Positions 16,081 to 24,705 of a stretch of DNA of 64,000 nucleotides are shown here, piece after piece. How positions within the stretch are numbered: position 1 is the stretch's first letter; each line of letters opens with the position of its first letter. A program made the translations under genes and the position numbers. Source of the stretch: Alistipes shahii WAL 8301. GTDB lineage: Bacteria > Bacteroidota > Bacteroidia > Bacteroidales > Rikenellaceae. The notes beneath the pieces were generated by a model, which did no database searches, was not told the origin of the DNA, and saw nothing but the letters and a program-made list of their open reading frames with translations. The stretch is from NCBI RefSeq assembly GCF_025145845.1, contig NZ_CP102253.1:2232001-2296000 (forward strand), in the 5' to 3' direction.

Positions 16081-16569
16081 TTAATTGTTTTTCTGCGCTT
16101 TCTCTCTACGTCGGGCCTCTCGTTTGGCCTGACGTTCGGCTTTGCGGCGTTCCTTTTCCGTCAAAGCGGGCGTTTCGGAATAGGTCTCCGTGACGATGCT
16201 ATTATCTTGTTGGGTCGGGGGCGTGGAAACAAGCGGCTCTTCCACCTCAATATCATCATCGAAGGATGTTTCCGTTATGGGTTCGACTGAGGCTTCTTTC
16301 TGCGGCTTGGATGCGGTGGTTGAAGTCGGTGCGGAAACACTCGGATGCGAACTTTTCGGGACATAGGGCGGTGATTGGACTTTTACTTCGTCCAAACGTT
16401 GCGGTTGTTCCGTCCGGCTCTCGACGGCTTTCGGTTTTTTGTCTTCCTTACATGATTTGAATCCGCCGCACAGTCCGATGACAAGAGCAATAATTATCGT
16501 CGCTACGATACTACCGCAGCCGAACTTAGATTCTTCCTCGACCTCCTCTATTATGAATTTTCTGCCCAT
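16081..16569 (-). CDS. Single-pass membrane protein with a charged tail
   Basis: The 162 residues start with an acidic cytoplasmic segment (MGRKFIIEEVEEESKFG), then one membrane helix (about 19-36, GSIVATIIIALVIGLCGG), a Pro/Ser/Thr-rich middle and a basic coiled tail (EKERRKAERQAKREARRREKAQKNN). The shape suggests a scaffold or anchoring protein. No enzyme motif is present. It is 12 bases downstream of the first gene of the operon. Confidence 0.6.
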   Translation of the reverse strand: MGRKFIIEEVEEESKFGCGSIVATIIIALVIGLCGGFKSCKEDKKPKAVESRTEQPQRLDEVKVQSPPYVPKSSHPSVSAPTSTTASKPQKEASVEPITETSFDDDIEVEEPLVSTPPTQQDNSIVTETYSETPALTEKERRKAERQAKREARRREKAQKNN

Positions 16570-16581
16570 ATTGTTGAAATG

Positions 16582-16875
16582 TTAAAGTTTGATCCACGTG
16601 CGATTTTTTGTTGGATTGCGGTTGTCGCTCTGCCTCTGCCGAATATCGCCTTTTTGAAGTAGATCGGTTCGGCCGGAAAGATACCATCGGGCAACCCAAG
16701 TATGGATAGCTCGATAAGAGCTGCTTCTTCGTAGCACGGTTGCATATTCATTGGGGAATAACAGCCTGAATGCTGTAATAAAATCGTTGGAATCGAACTC
16801 GCGGCCGAGCTTTCCGAGGATTTCGTGGATGTGATTATCCAAGAATGCCTGTAAGGTGTCCTTGTAATAGGTCAT
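16582..16875 (-). CDS. Hypothetical protein, first gene of a seven-gene operon
   Basis: The 97-residue soluble protein (MTYYKDTLQAFLDNHIHEIL) is helical, basic toward the C-terminus and has no recognisable motif; SYRAIHTWVARWYLSGRTDLLQ could be a small helix-turn-helix. It is preceded by a leader of about 300 nt that is homologous to the leader of the lipoprotein gene 8352-10526, so it is the likely direct target of that control module. Confidence 0.6.
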   Translation of the reverse strand: MTYYKDTLQAFLDNHIHEILGKLGREFDSNDFITAFRLLFPNEYATVLRRSSSYRAIHTWVARWYLSGRTDLLQKGDIRQRQSDNRNPTKNRTWIKL

Positions 16876-17233
16876 AGCAACAAGTTTTTATGTTGCCATC
16901 CGGCTCCTGTATGGCTGGGTTAGTAGCAAAAAGAAAGCGTGGAGTCGATTTCGTCTATCTAACGGAAGGTTGTAGCAGAACCCATGTAAGAATAAACGAG
17001 GCAATACCCCACGCTCGAATAGATATGGAATATGGGCGCACCGAATGCGCCCTGCCATGATCTAAACAAGAATGAGTGCTGTTCGTCGTCCTCTTACATG
17101 TTGAAAACTGCTACATTTTCCGTCAAGGACAGTGCGAAAACACTTTCAATATGTCCGCCGCAGTCCTTGCGGACGTAGGCAGAGACAAAGTTAGAAATTA
17201 TTTTCGCTCGAACAACACTCGATGGGGTATTGC
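16876..17233 (-). promoter_or_regulatory. Second promoter-leader module, homologous to 8002-8351
   Basis: Read on the minus strand: GCAATACCCCA (17223-17233), then the -7 box TAACTTTG (17186-17193), a leader, and the inverted copy of the 11-mer at 17001-17011. The leader has a stem GGGCGC/GCGCCC at 17034-17052 and an 8-bp stem, GCGTGGGG (17007-17014) with CTCCACGC (16937-16944), followed by TTTCTTTTTG. Compared with the first module, the stems keep their place while bases change, including one C:G for U:A swap. The first gene of the operon follows at 16875. Confidence 0.6.
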
Positions 17234-17287
17234 TGTATAAATTTCGGTGGAATCGGCTTCGGGATTCTCTACGTTCCGAGGCCATCA

Positions 17288-17325
17288 TAAAAAAAGCCGA
17301 AACCCCTCGAAAAGGTTCCGGCTCG
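17288..17325 (-). terminator. Terminator of the primase gene
   Basis: On the minus strand, GAGCCGGAACC and GGGTTTCGGCTTTTTTT form a stem followed by a T run, 20 bases past the primase stop. Confidence 0.8.
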
Positions 17326-17342
17326 GCGTGCAGGACGGCGGG

Positions 17343-18356
17343 CTACTTGAACGTCACCCCGTGTTTCTTGCAAATCCATAGAAAGGTCTCGATCCCGATT
17401 TTTCGGCTCCGCAGACATTTGGCGAACTGCTCGTCGCAGTCGGTCGGGTAATACTTCTTGGAGTGCATGCTGACCAGATGAAATAGCCGCAGCCCCTCCT
17501 CCTTGCCGTATTCGTGTGCCAAGGCGCATCCGATGCAATACCAGTCGTGATAGTCGTCGGTGATATCCTTCTTCTTTTCACGGATTTTCTTGATTAATTT
17601 ATAGACCTTTGCATCGAGCAGCTCCTTTTCCCGGGCCGTCCGGACTTTGGCCCTTGCGGTTCTTTCTTTCAGCACGCCCCGATAAGGCTTCGCGTGCGGA
17701 TTGATGTATGGGTAGGCATCGTAACTGGCTCCCCGCAAGCGGCAGACATCGCAACACCCTTGGTCGGCGACGAGCCCCGTTTTCTCGTAGATCTCCCGAA
17801 CCAGAGCGTCGAATTGTGCCAGGTGCATGTCCGGGTGAGCGATGCGGAAAATCAGGTACAAGCCATTCCCGCTGATCGACATACTTGCACACAACAAGCT
17901 GTCGAAGGTCTTGGCGACGAGTCTCTTCTTATCGAACCACTCCAGTCCGAATACGCCGTTGTCCTTGTGGTCGATGTCGATGCATATGAACCCGGTGTGC
18001 TGAACCAGCCCGTCACGGCTCCGAGTCTTGAATATCCCGCTGGGAGTGATGCACGGCAGGTTGCGTTTAATTCGTTGGCGAACCTTCTCGTTGGAGGTCG
18101 TGCGGAACGCGATAACCTGCTCCTTGAATTTGGCAGTCTTACACCACTTTATCAGGTCAACATCGCCGAGTGGTTTCTGTGCGAAGTAGTTCTCGAACAC
18201 GGAGACCCTGATCTGAGGGAGTTCCGGGGGATTCGAACTGACTGTTTGCCTTTCTATGTACCCATTGTCATAGGCGTATAGGTCATTTCGGGTGCTAAAA
18301 TCGTTGTAATACTGGTGTCTGTCAGTATGATATGACCATTCAAAACTTTTGAACAC
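17343..18356 (-). CDS. BT4734/VirE-N-type primase
   Basis: The 337-residue protein has the BT4734-like (VirE N-terminal) domain, with IRVSVFENYFAQKPLGDVDLIKW at about 48-70 and the acidic motif GFICIDIDHKDN (about 121-132), followed by SMSISGNGLYLIFRI. The C-terminal 90 residues (DDYHDWYCIGCALAHEYGKEEGLRLFHLVS) match the PriCT-type domain. These proteins prime replication of Bacteroidetes plasmids and mobilisable elements. The family usually starts near residue 45; no other ATG is available, so the true start may be a later alternative codon. The upstream part overlaps a degenerate copy of the repeat that bounds the neighbouring IS. Confidence 0.8.
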   Translation of the reverse strand: MFKSFEWSYHTDRHQYYNDFSTRNDLYAYDNGYIERQTVSSNPPELPQIRVSVFENYFAQKPLGDVDLIKWCKTAKFKEQVIAFRTTSNEKVRQRIKRNLPCITPSGIFKTRSRDGLVQHTGFICIDIDHKDNGVFGLEWFDKKRLVAKTFDSLLCASMSISGNGLYLIFRIAHPDMHLAQFDALVREIYEKTGLVADQGCCDVCRLRGASYDAYPYINPHAKPYRGVLKERTARAKVRTAREKELLDAKVYKLIKKIREKKKDITDDYHDWYCIGCALAHEYGKEEGLRLFHLVSMHSKKYYPTDCDEQFAKCLRSRKIGIETFLWICKKHGVTFK

Positions 18357-18380
18357 ATATTTGATGCGAGCGCTTTCGCT

Positions 18381-19574
18381 CTATAGGTCAAAACGGGTGC
18401 TGAAAATGGCACCCGTTTTTGGTGGATTCATCTGTATTTTGTTATTTTGCATTGCGGCTTAAAGCGTAACGGAGCTCTGCTGGGGAGCACCTCCGCCAGG
18501 AATAAAGCCGTCCAATATGCATAATGCGATTCAGGAGATGGCCTTAGCGGTTGTCTCCTTTTTCATTATGCAATTTGGCATATGCCAAGAAAAACCCGTT
18601 CATCATCCGCTTGCGGTTTTCCTCAATCATTCCCGGATGATTCCGCAAGGCTTTCTTCATGTCGGTGAATGTGCCTTCGATCATATTGTTTGTGTTGGGC
18701 ATACCTCTGACTTTCTCGTATGTAAACAAAAAAGGAAGGTAGGTCGATATGCTGACCATGGCAGATCTGAGCCGTTGATGGGTATATATCGTGCGTCCGG
18801 TAATCTCGTTGACCGTCTTTTCTTTCAGGAAGTCATGCCATTTCCTCTTCCATTTCTCAAATGCACTGACGAATGCACTTTCATTCATGTCTTTTAGACG
18901 GTATGCAAGATCCAATAACTCCTTTCCTGCCTCAAGTTGCGGATTCTTGGTCAGTTTTCTTCTTATTATCGCCACCATGTGGAACTGGCACATCTGTATT
19001 CTGTATTCCGAAAGGACGGTAAACAGCTTTTGAAAACCATCAATGACAATCCCCTGAATGGCATACCCGCATCCTACTATATGTTTCACAGCGTCCTCGT
19101 AATCACTGATGTGCTCGTGGGCGATATGCTTCATGTAAAGAAGTCTGCCGCTTCCGCTTTCCAGAGCCAGCAGCACTCCTGTATTGCGCCCAAAATACGT
19201 GGCGTCGAGATGTATCACACCGCTTCCTTTGATCCTAGGCTGTTCCCAGCTGAACGAAATGGAGGCAAGCCGACGTGTCACGGTCGAAGCACTGAGACCT
19301 GTAGTTTCACTGATCTGGGCTATTGTCTGCTTGCCGTGCAGGTACATCTCCCAGATGTCTTCTTTTGTAAAATCACGCCCGCCGCTGAAGCGGCGTCCAC
19401 AAACCATGCACTTGTATCGTTGGACGCTTTTGCGTTTTCCGTCCTTCTTTACAATGGGGGAATTGCATGTCGGGCATTTTTTTGTTCATAATGCAATTTC
19501 TATATTTTCAAATGCCAAAATATACTGAAAATCAAATAGAATGCCACGCTATCGGCACCCGTTTTGACCTATAG
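18381..19574 (-). mobile_element. IS256-type (IS1249-like) insertion sequence, about 1.2 kb
   Basis: The element is bounded by 23-bp inverted ends matching at 22 positions (18381-18403 and 19552-19574, outer bases CTATAGGTC). It holds one minus-strand transposase. No clear target duplication flanks it. A further copy of the end sequence lies just outside at 19601-19620, and a weaker one at 18279-18300. Confidence 0.7.
18544..19489 (-). pseudogene. IS256/IS1249-type transposase with a one-base shift in a run of seven A
   Basis: The downstream frame (287 residues from an internal ATG at 19407) carries the DDE core: HLDATYFGRNTG, VIDGFQKLF, the helical RIQMCQFHMVAIIRRKL, and NNMIEGTFTDMKKAL. 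Upstream in the same frame is a zinc ribbon (CPTCNSP then YKCMVCGRRFSGG), but this frame has no start. The natural ATG at 19489 (MNKK) lies in another frame, and the two join only if one A is dropped from the run of seven at 19477-19483. This may be transcriptional slippage, a real frameshift or a sequencing error. Confidence 0.75.
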
Positions 19575-19600
19575 CGTGGCGTTTTCCTGTTTTTGAGGCG

Positions 19601-19620
19601 TTTCAGCACCCGTTTTGACT
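19601..19620 (-). repeat. Extra copy of the IS end motif
   Basis: On the minus strand this matches 18385-18403 plus two further A over 18-19 bases (core TCAAAACGGGTGCTGAAA). It lies 26 bases outside the right end of the IS and upstream of no obvious gene start. It may be a remnant end or a repeated binding site. Confidence 0.55.
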
Positions 19621-19676
19621 AATAAGTCTTGTCATATTCGTTTTCTTTCATGTTAGAATTATCTTTTAGGAGCGAC

Positions 19677-20048
19677 CTATTCATATTGTATATCGTTGAG
19701 TATTCGTAGATTGTCATTTTCTTCGTCTTCGGTTTTTGTGAAAAATTTGTTGAGTTCTTCGTCGTTATTCTTTTTGATTGCCTTCTTTTTGTACTTTGCT
19801 TGCCGTTTCCGTTCGTTGGCATCCAGCTGGGGACGGATCAGTATGAAGGTTCGCATCTGCTCCCCGTTGAGATCCGTCGGTTCCTCGCCGTAGAGAGCAT
19901 ATCTCATAATCACATCATAGAGGTGTAATCTTGCCCTGTTCTTCATCGAGGCCAACGCTTCATAAAAGGTACGGTAGAAGATGAACCCTTCACGGGGCGG
20001 AACCTCCGGGTCGAATGCGGGCTTGGTCGTTGTTGTTTCAGTTTTCAT
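19677..20048 (-). CDS. DUF6291-type protein of mobile-element replication modules
   Basis: The 123-residue protein has the pattern REGFIFYRTFYEALASMKNRARLHLYDVIMRYALYGEEP, then IRPQLDANERKR, which matches DUF6291 proteins encoded beside replication and primase genes. The C-terminus is lysine- and asparagine-rich. It lies 2 bases after the excisionase-like gene and reads in the same direction toward the primase, from which it is now separated by the IS. It may assist initiation of element replication; this is inferred from context. Confidence 0.7.
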   Translation of the reverse strand: MKTETTTTKPAFDPEVPPREGFIFYRTFYEALASMKNRARLHLYDVIMRYALYGEEPTDLNGEQMRTFILIRPQLDANERKRQAKYKKKAIKKNNDEELNKFFTKTEDEENDNLRILNDIQYE

Positions 20049-20050
20049 GG

Positions 20051-20389
20051 TTAATGCTTTTTTAATTGGTTTATTCTCTGGATGTTTTCCTGTTCGATCG
20101 TCGGGTGTGATTCGCTCTGCAACCAGTCGAGAATCTCCTCACGGTTAAAGTAAAGTTTGCGGCCTTTATGCTCTGGTTTGTGGAACGGTATCTTTCGTTC
20201 ACTTGTGAGCTTATAGACCGTAGAGATACTGTACCCTGTAAGCCGGGCAACGTCGGCAACTGTCAGCAACTCTTTGTCCGGAGCGCGGCTCGGAGTTAGA
20301 TGCCCCATAATTTTGTCGATTGATAAGATCTCTTTCAACTGTCCTACCGTCAGCATTGCGATCGGGGTGTCGTCGGTAATATTTTTCAT
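20051..20389 (-). CDS. Excisionase-like helix-turn-helix protein
   Basis: In this 112-residue protein residues 40-95 form a MerR/excisionase-type winged helix: LLTVADVARLTGYSISTVYKLTSERKIPFHKPEHKGRKLYFNREEILDWL. Such proteins in Bacteroidetes elements bind near att sites and direct excision or control replication genes. It is upstream of and nearly overlaps the DUF6291 gene (2 bases apart), and it lies between the integrase and the primase, as usual for IMEs. Confidence 0.85.
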   Translation of the reverse strand: MKNITDDTPIAMLTVGQLKEILSIDKIMGHLTPSRAPDKELLTVADVARLTGYSISTVYKLTSERKIPFHKPEHKGRKLYFNREEILDWLQSESHPTIEQENIQRINQLKKH

Positions 20390-20486
20390 ATTCTTGTAAA
20401 TAATTTGAAAGTTTACAATCTAATTTACCAGCCGGACTGTTTAATGACTTTTAATGGAGATAATCCGCTGTTAAACAGCGGATTAT

Positions 20487-21008
20487 CTAATATTCTTTTT
20501 TCCTATATGGGTTCATGTTGTGGAAAATCTTCATAAATGGCAGGAGTATGTTGAATATTAGTAGCATATCGACCTTGTTTTGGCTCTTGAATAATTTGTA
20601 CAGGACATCGTATATATGATAGATCGTAGCGTTTGAGGGTGCATGAGTTTCTCGGATTATTTGTGTTCGAGAAATTTTGTCCACATTAAAATAGACGTGG
20701 TGGTAGTAGAACATACAATAGCCTATATACATCCAAATTCGGAAATCGGCCTTGGATTTGTCGAAGATGCTATTTCTGAATATAGAGAAAGTCCTTCCGC
20801 ATCTTTTACATAAGCGTAATTTTTCATTATTCTTTCTGAAAGGGCCGTTTTGACAGCTGCCGCAATGCGGGCATCGTCGTTTTTTGGGCTTTGATTCAAT
20901 ATCAAAATCAACACAAGTCTTGGCGTACAGTTTTATAAGACTATTTTCGGTGGGGAACCGTTTGATGAACCTTTTATAACTGACAGGCGATGATTGGAAA
21001 AAATACAT
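20487..21008 (-). pseudogene. Truncated IS1595/ISXO2-type transposase
   Basis: The 173 residues contain a zinc ribbon (CPHCGSCQNGPFRKNNEKLRLCKRCGRTFSIFRNSIFDKSK, about 46-86) and part of the linker region (FRIWMYIGYCMFY), which is the N-terminal half of ISXO2-like transposases. The DDE catalytic half is missing; the last 50 residues do not resemble it. It is very AT-rich compared with the integrase to its right. It is probably a remnant and not mobile. Confidence 0.65.
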
Positions 21009-21081
21009 ATTCGGTTGATTTTAAATCGTATATTTGTGCTAATAGCGTAAAAAGGCGAGCAGAATTAAACCGTGATGGCCG

Positions 21082-22356
21082 TTAGAGCACTTTCGCCGCC
21101 TCGTTGATCACTTCGTTGTCGAAGCTGTCGAGATAGATGTTCGTGGTTTCCAGATCGGCATGGCCGAGCATCTGTGAAATCACCTCGCGCGGAATGTTGT
21201 TGCGCTGCAAGGTCATGGCCGCCGTATGGCGGGAGACGTAGCTCGTCAGGTGAAAATCTATTCCGAGCTCCTCGGCGAGCAGGCGCAGGTATTTTTGATA
21301 CTTGCTGTAACGGGCCCGAATGTGCATGTAGAGCCGCTCGCCCGTATAGCCGGAGCGGGTGACGATCGGCAGCAGGAAATCGTCCACGGTCGGCGAGGCC
21401 GCTTGCAGGCTCCCGATCAGTTGCCGGATTGCGGGCGTGATCTTGATCGAAATAGGTTTGACACCTTTCTGCCGCTTGATCTTCTGCCGCTTGTAGACGA
21501 TATAGTCGCCGTCCTCCATCTGTTTGATCTGGGCGGCCGTGAGCATCGCCATGTCGATGAACGAAATGCCGTAACAATAGTAGGAAAAGAGAAACAGCTT
21601 GCGAGCGTATTCGCATTGCGGATTGCTGGCCGTGGTGCTTTTGAGTTTCGACAGCTCGGCGGCAGGCAGGTAACGTTTGGCAGTCGCCTCTTCGAGTTTG
21701 GAGACCTCGAACCCGCCCCGTCCGAACGGGTAGGTCGCTACCGAACCGACGCCCTCCGCATTGGCCCGGTTCAGAATGGCCCGCAACGCCTTGAAATAGA
21801 ATTTGCGCGTGTTGCCGCAACAGCCCCGCTTTTGAAGAAACATATCGAATCCCCGGACATAACGCAGGTCGATGTCGGAAAAGAGACGTTGATCCAGCTT
21901 CCGGTCATAGCTTTTCAATATGTCCTGCGTCTGCTTATAGGTTTGGGAATTGCCGATATGTCCCGTTGCGTGCAGTTCCGCGATACGGTCGGTGAAATAG
22001 GCGTTGAACTTGCCCTGTTTGGAGGTGTTCAGAAAGGCGTCCTCGAACTGGTTCAGCGTCCAGTCGATACCTTCGATCTCGAAGCGTTCGACGATCTCGC
22101 GGGCGCGAACCTTGTACTTCGCCAGCAGCGCATTGCCGGCTTCGCATTGTTTATTCTCGGCTTTCTGTTCGGCTCCTTTCAGGTTGCGCAGGATGATGAA
22201 TTGCTCACCGGCCTCGTCCCAATATGCGGGATCGGCGTAGAGGTCGAGCGCGATATATTTGCGCCGCTTGTTTTTGGTGATACACAACCTGACGGCGTAA
22301 CGGCCGTTGCGGTCGGCCTTGTCGTGACGACGGGGAAACCGGATGGAATAAGCCAT
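21082..22356 (-). CDS. Tyrosine recombinase (integrase) of the 13.4-kb element
   Basis: The 424-residue protein has an N-terminal arm-binding region (KADRNGRYAVRLCITKNKRRKYIAL), a SAM-like core-binding domain (about 110-215) and a catalytic domain ending in SYVSRHTAAMTLQRNNIPREVISQMLGHADLETTNIYLDSF. That holds the box II Arg-His, the GH motif and the nucleophile Tyr (IYLDSF). The box I arginine seems replaced: the usual FYxRGMSFVD reads YYCYGISFID, a deviation also noted in some CTnDOT-type integrases. It lies inside the 53-bp repeats and is probably the recombinase that acts on them. Confidence 0.9.
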   Translation of the reverse strand: MAYSIRFPRRHDKADRNGRYAVRLCITKNKRRKYIALDLYADPAYWDEAGEQFIILRNLKGAEQKAENKQCEAGNALLAKYKVRAREIVERFEIEGIDWTLNQFEDAFLNTSKQGKFNAYFTDRIAELHATGHIGNSQTYKQTQDILKSYDRKLDQRLFSDIDLRYVRGFDMFLQKRGCCGNTRKFYFKALRAILNRANAEGVGSVATYPFGRGGFEVSKLEEATAKRYLPAAELSKLKSTTASNPQCEYARKLFLFSYYCYGISFIDMAMLTAAQIKQMEDGDYIVYKRQKIKRQKGVKPISIKITPAIRQLIGSLQAASPTVDDFLLPIVTRSGYTGERLYMHIRARYSKYQKYLRLLAEELGIDFHLTSYVSRHTAAMTLQRNNIPREVISQMLGHADLETTNIYLDSFDNEVINEAAKVL

Positions 22357-22646
22357 AGCTTTGCACAGTTTTTCTTCTTGATTCGCTGATAGTTATCGAA
22401 ATGTCATACGACAAGCGAATGAAGATACTGTCAAAGCTGGATTCGATAGATCCGGCCGAAGCACTAACCGCCTACCCGAGAATTGCAGAGTATGATGCGA
22501 TTACTAAATTGCCTATCTGTCGTAGACGAGGCAAAAATAATATGTCGATGAAGCGATTGCAAATATTTTTTGGTTTTAATTGTAGACCTAATAATAAATC
22601 TGTACATTGTGTTGTTACAAACAGTGGATTCGCATTTGTATAGATA
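22357..22646. other. Region between integrase and ATPase
   Basis: An 80-codon ORF (22401-22643, plus) starts MSYDKRMKILSKLDSID and ends just before a hairpin. It has no recognised family and may be a fragment. Nothing else was seen. Confidence 0.3.
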
Positions 22647-22681
22647 AAAATATCGAGATTTTGCAAAAATCTCGATATTTT
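22647..22681. terminator. Bidirectional hairpin terminator
   Basis: AAAATATCGAGATTTT and AAATCTCGATATTTT form a near-perfect stem with A and T runs on either side. Confidence 0.7.
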
Positions 22682-22814
22682 GATATTTTATTCACTGCTC
22701 AATTTACTCGGCATCGGTCTTGTGTTTGCGGAATGGTACAATTAGTTTACCTAAATAATTATTTGATTTGCATAATTTGAATAAAATAATTATTTTTGCA
22801 AAAATGATATTCCT

Positions 22815-23966
22815 ATGGCGAAGATTATAAATCCATTCATTGTGACCGGAAAGATCGCTCCGGAGTATTTTTGCGATCGGGTGAGCGAATCAGCCCGGCT
22901 TGTCAAGTCGGTTACCAACGGCAATAATTTGGTTGTCATTTCACCGCGCCGTATGGGTAAAACAGGGCTGATTCAGTTCTGTTACGACAAGCCGGAAATC
23001 GGTAAGGAGTACTATACTTTTTTCATCGATATTCTGCATACGTCGAGCCTCCGCGAATTTACCTATCTGCTCGGTCGGGAGATTTACGAAACACTCCTGC
23101 CTCGCAGTCGTAAAATGGCGACTCTTTTCATTCAGACGATTAAGTCCATCAGCGGGAAATTCGGGTTCGACCCCATCTCCAATCTTCCCACTTTCAATGT
23201 CGAGTTGGGAGATATCGAGCGACCCGAATATACGCTCGATGAGATTTTTCAATATTTGTCTCATGCGGACAAGCCTTGCATCGTAGCGATCGATGAGTTC
23301 CAGCAAATTGCCAAATATCCGGAGAAGAACATAGAGGCTTTGTTGCGGACTCACATCCAAAGGTCGGAGAACAGCCATTTTATCTTTGCCGGGAGCGAAC
23401 GCCACATGATGCAGGAGATGTTTGCATCGGCCGCCCGGCCGTTCTACCATAGTGCCGACATGTTGGAGCTGAAAGCCATTCCTGCGGAGATTTACATCCC
23501 GTTTATCGTCGGGCATTTCGAGCGGCGCAACCGTTCGATAGCCGCCGTCGATGTGGAAAAGGTTTATGCACTTTTTCAGGGGCACACCTACTATATCCAA
23601 AAGACCTTCAACGAATCGTTTGCCGATACGCCCGAAGGCGACGAATGTACGTTGGAGACGATCCGGGCTGCCATCGATAATATGATTGCTTCGAACGATA
23701 CGATTTTCCGGGAGATTTTGTCGAACGTTCCTGAAAAGCAGAAGGAGTTGCTTTATGCCATCGCCAAGGAGGGCGAAGCCGAGCGTATTACATCTGCCGA
23801 TTTCATCAAACGGCACAGTCTTACTTCGGCCAGTTCGGTACAGTCGGCCGCAAAGAAACTACTCGAAAAGGATCTTATCACCGAAATTAACAAGGTTTTT
23901 TCTGTAACCGACCGATTATTTGCCATGTGGATAAATAAATTATATGGGAAAAATCCGGATTTTTAA
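22815..23966 (+). CDS. Archaeal-type AAA ATPase (ATPase_2 family)
   Basis: The 383-residue protein has Walker A in SPRRMGKTGLI (about 44-54) and Walker B in PCIVAIDEFQQIA (about 154-166). A sensor stretch, HFIFAGSERHMM, and a C-terminal winged-helix region (AKEGEAERITSADFIKRHSLTSASSVQSAAKKLLEKDLI) follow. It belongs to the STAND-related ATPase_2 group common in Bacteroidetes, whose cellular roles are largely unknown. It is cytoplasmic and stands alone on the plus strand. Confidence 0.85.
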   Translation: MAKIINPFIVTGKIAPEYFCDRVSESARLVKSVTNGNNLVVISPRRMGKTGLIQFCYDKPEIGKEYYTFFIDILHTSSLREFTYLLGREIYETLLPRSRKMATLFIQTIKSISGKFGFDPISNLPTFNVELGDIERPEYTLDEIFQYLSHADKPCIVAIDEFQQIAKYPEKNIEALLRTHIQRSENSHFIFAGSERHMMQEMFASAARPFYHSADMLELKAIPAEIYIPFIVGHFERRNRSIAAVDVEKVYALFQGHTYYIQKTFNESFADTPEGDECTLETIRAAIDNMIASNDTIFREILSNVPEKQKELLYAIAKEGEAERITSADFIKRHSLTSASSVQSAAKKLLEKDLITEINKVFSVTDRLFAMWINKLYGKNPDF

Positions 23967-24106
23967 TGTCGCTGCTCGGTATAATGTGATTTTTATAGAC
24001 TGGTATTTGGCCGTAAATCGGCTGAAATAGTTACCTTTGACTTTGTCGAAGGTACTCCGCCCCGACAAAACGCAAATAAAATTTGCTTTTATGTGCGGCT
24101 TGTGCG

Positions 24107-24114
24107 TACCTTTG
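24107..24114 (+). promoter_or_regulatory. -7 box (TACCTTTG) of the zeta-like gene
   Basis: It lies 9 bases before ATG 24124 and inside the longer open frame from 24037. This argues for the 24124 start and a nearly leaderless transcript. Confidence 0.6.
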
Positions 24115-24123
24115 TTACGAAGT

Positions 24124-24705
24124 ATGCCGAAACTCTATATCATAGCGGGTTGCAACGGTGCAGGGAAAACGACTGCATCCTATACTGTGTTGCCTGAAAT
24201 GCTGGGATGCCGAGAGTTCGTCAATGCCGACGAAATAGCAAAAGGGCTGTCGCCGTTCAATCCCGAAAGCGTGGCGATCGAGGCAGGACGGTTGATGCTG
24301 CAACGAATGGATGATCTTTTGTCCGAAGGCGAGGATTTTGCGTTTGAAACGACGTTGGCGACCCGTTCCTATGTGAAATTCGTGGAGCGGGCGCAGGCGA
24401 AAGGCTATTTTGTGACATTGCTATACTTTTGGTTGCCGACACCCGAACAGGCTATCGAGCGTGTTGCAACACGAGTAAGCGAGGGCGGGCACAATATTCC
24501 GTCGGATGTGATTCGGCGGCGTTATGCGAACGGCATCAAGAATTTAACGACCCTCTATACCCCGATTTGTGATTTCTGGACAATCTACGACAACAGCTCG
24601 GCAGACGAAGAGATTAAAATAGTTGCGTCGGGTGAGAAAAACATAACAATTCATGTTGAAGACGCGTTATCCTATAAACTGATTACGAATTATGAGCGAG
24701 ATTGA
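24124..24705 (+). CDS. Zeta-toxin-like P-loop kinase
   Basis: The start at ATG 24124 (MPKLYIIAGCNGAGKTT) gives 193 residues. Walker A GCNGAGKT lies at 9-16, followed by the zeta-type segments EFVNADEIAKGLSPFNPE and FAFETTLATRSYVKFVERAQAKGY. Zeta toxins phosphorylate UDP-GlcNAc and block cell-wall synthesis; chromosomal relatives may act otherwise. Its end overlaps a 52-residue ORF by 14 bases, the expected place for a partner protein. The pair lies just inside the right end of the element and may stabilise it. Confidence 0.8.
   Translation: MPKLYIIAGCNGAGKTTASYTVLPEMLGCREFVNADEIAKGLSPFNPESVAIEAGRLMLQRMDDLLSEGEDFAFETTLATRSYVKFVERAQAKGYFVTLLYFWLPTPEQAIERVATRVSEGGHNIPSDVIRRRYANGIKNLTTLYTPICDFWTIYDNSSADEEIKIVASGEKNITIHVEDALSYKLITNYERD

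Noticed and set aside
18373..19582. 8-bp target duplication around the IS256-type element
   Set aside because: The bases left of 18381 (CTTTCGCT) and right of 19574 (CGTGGCGT) do not match, so no duplication can be claimed.
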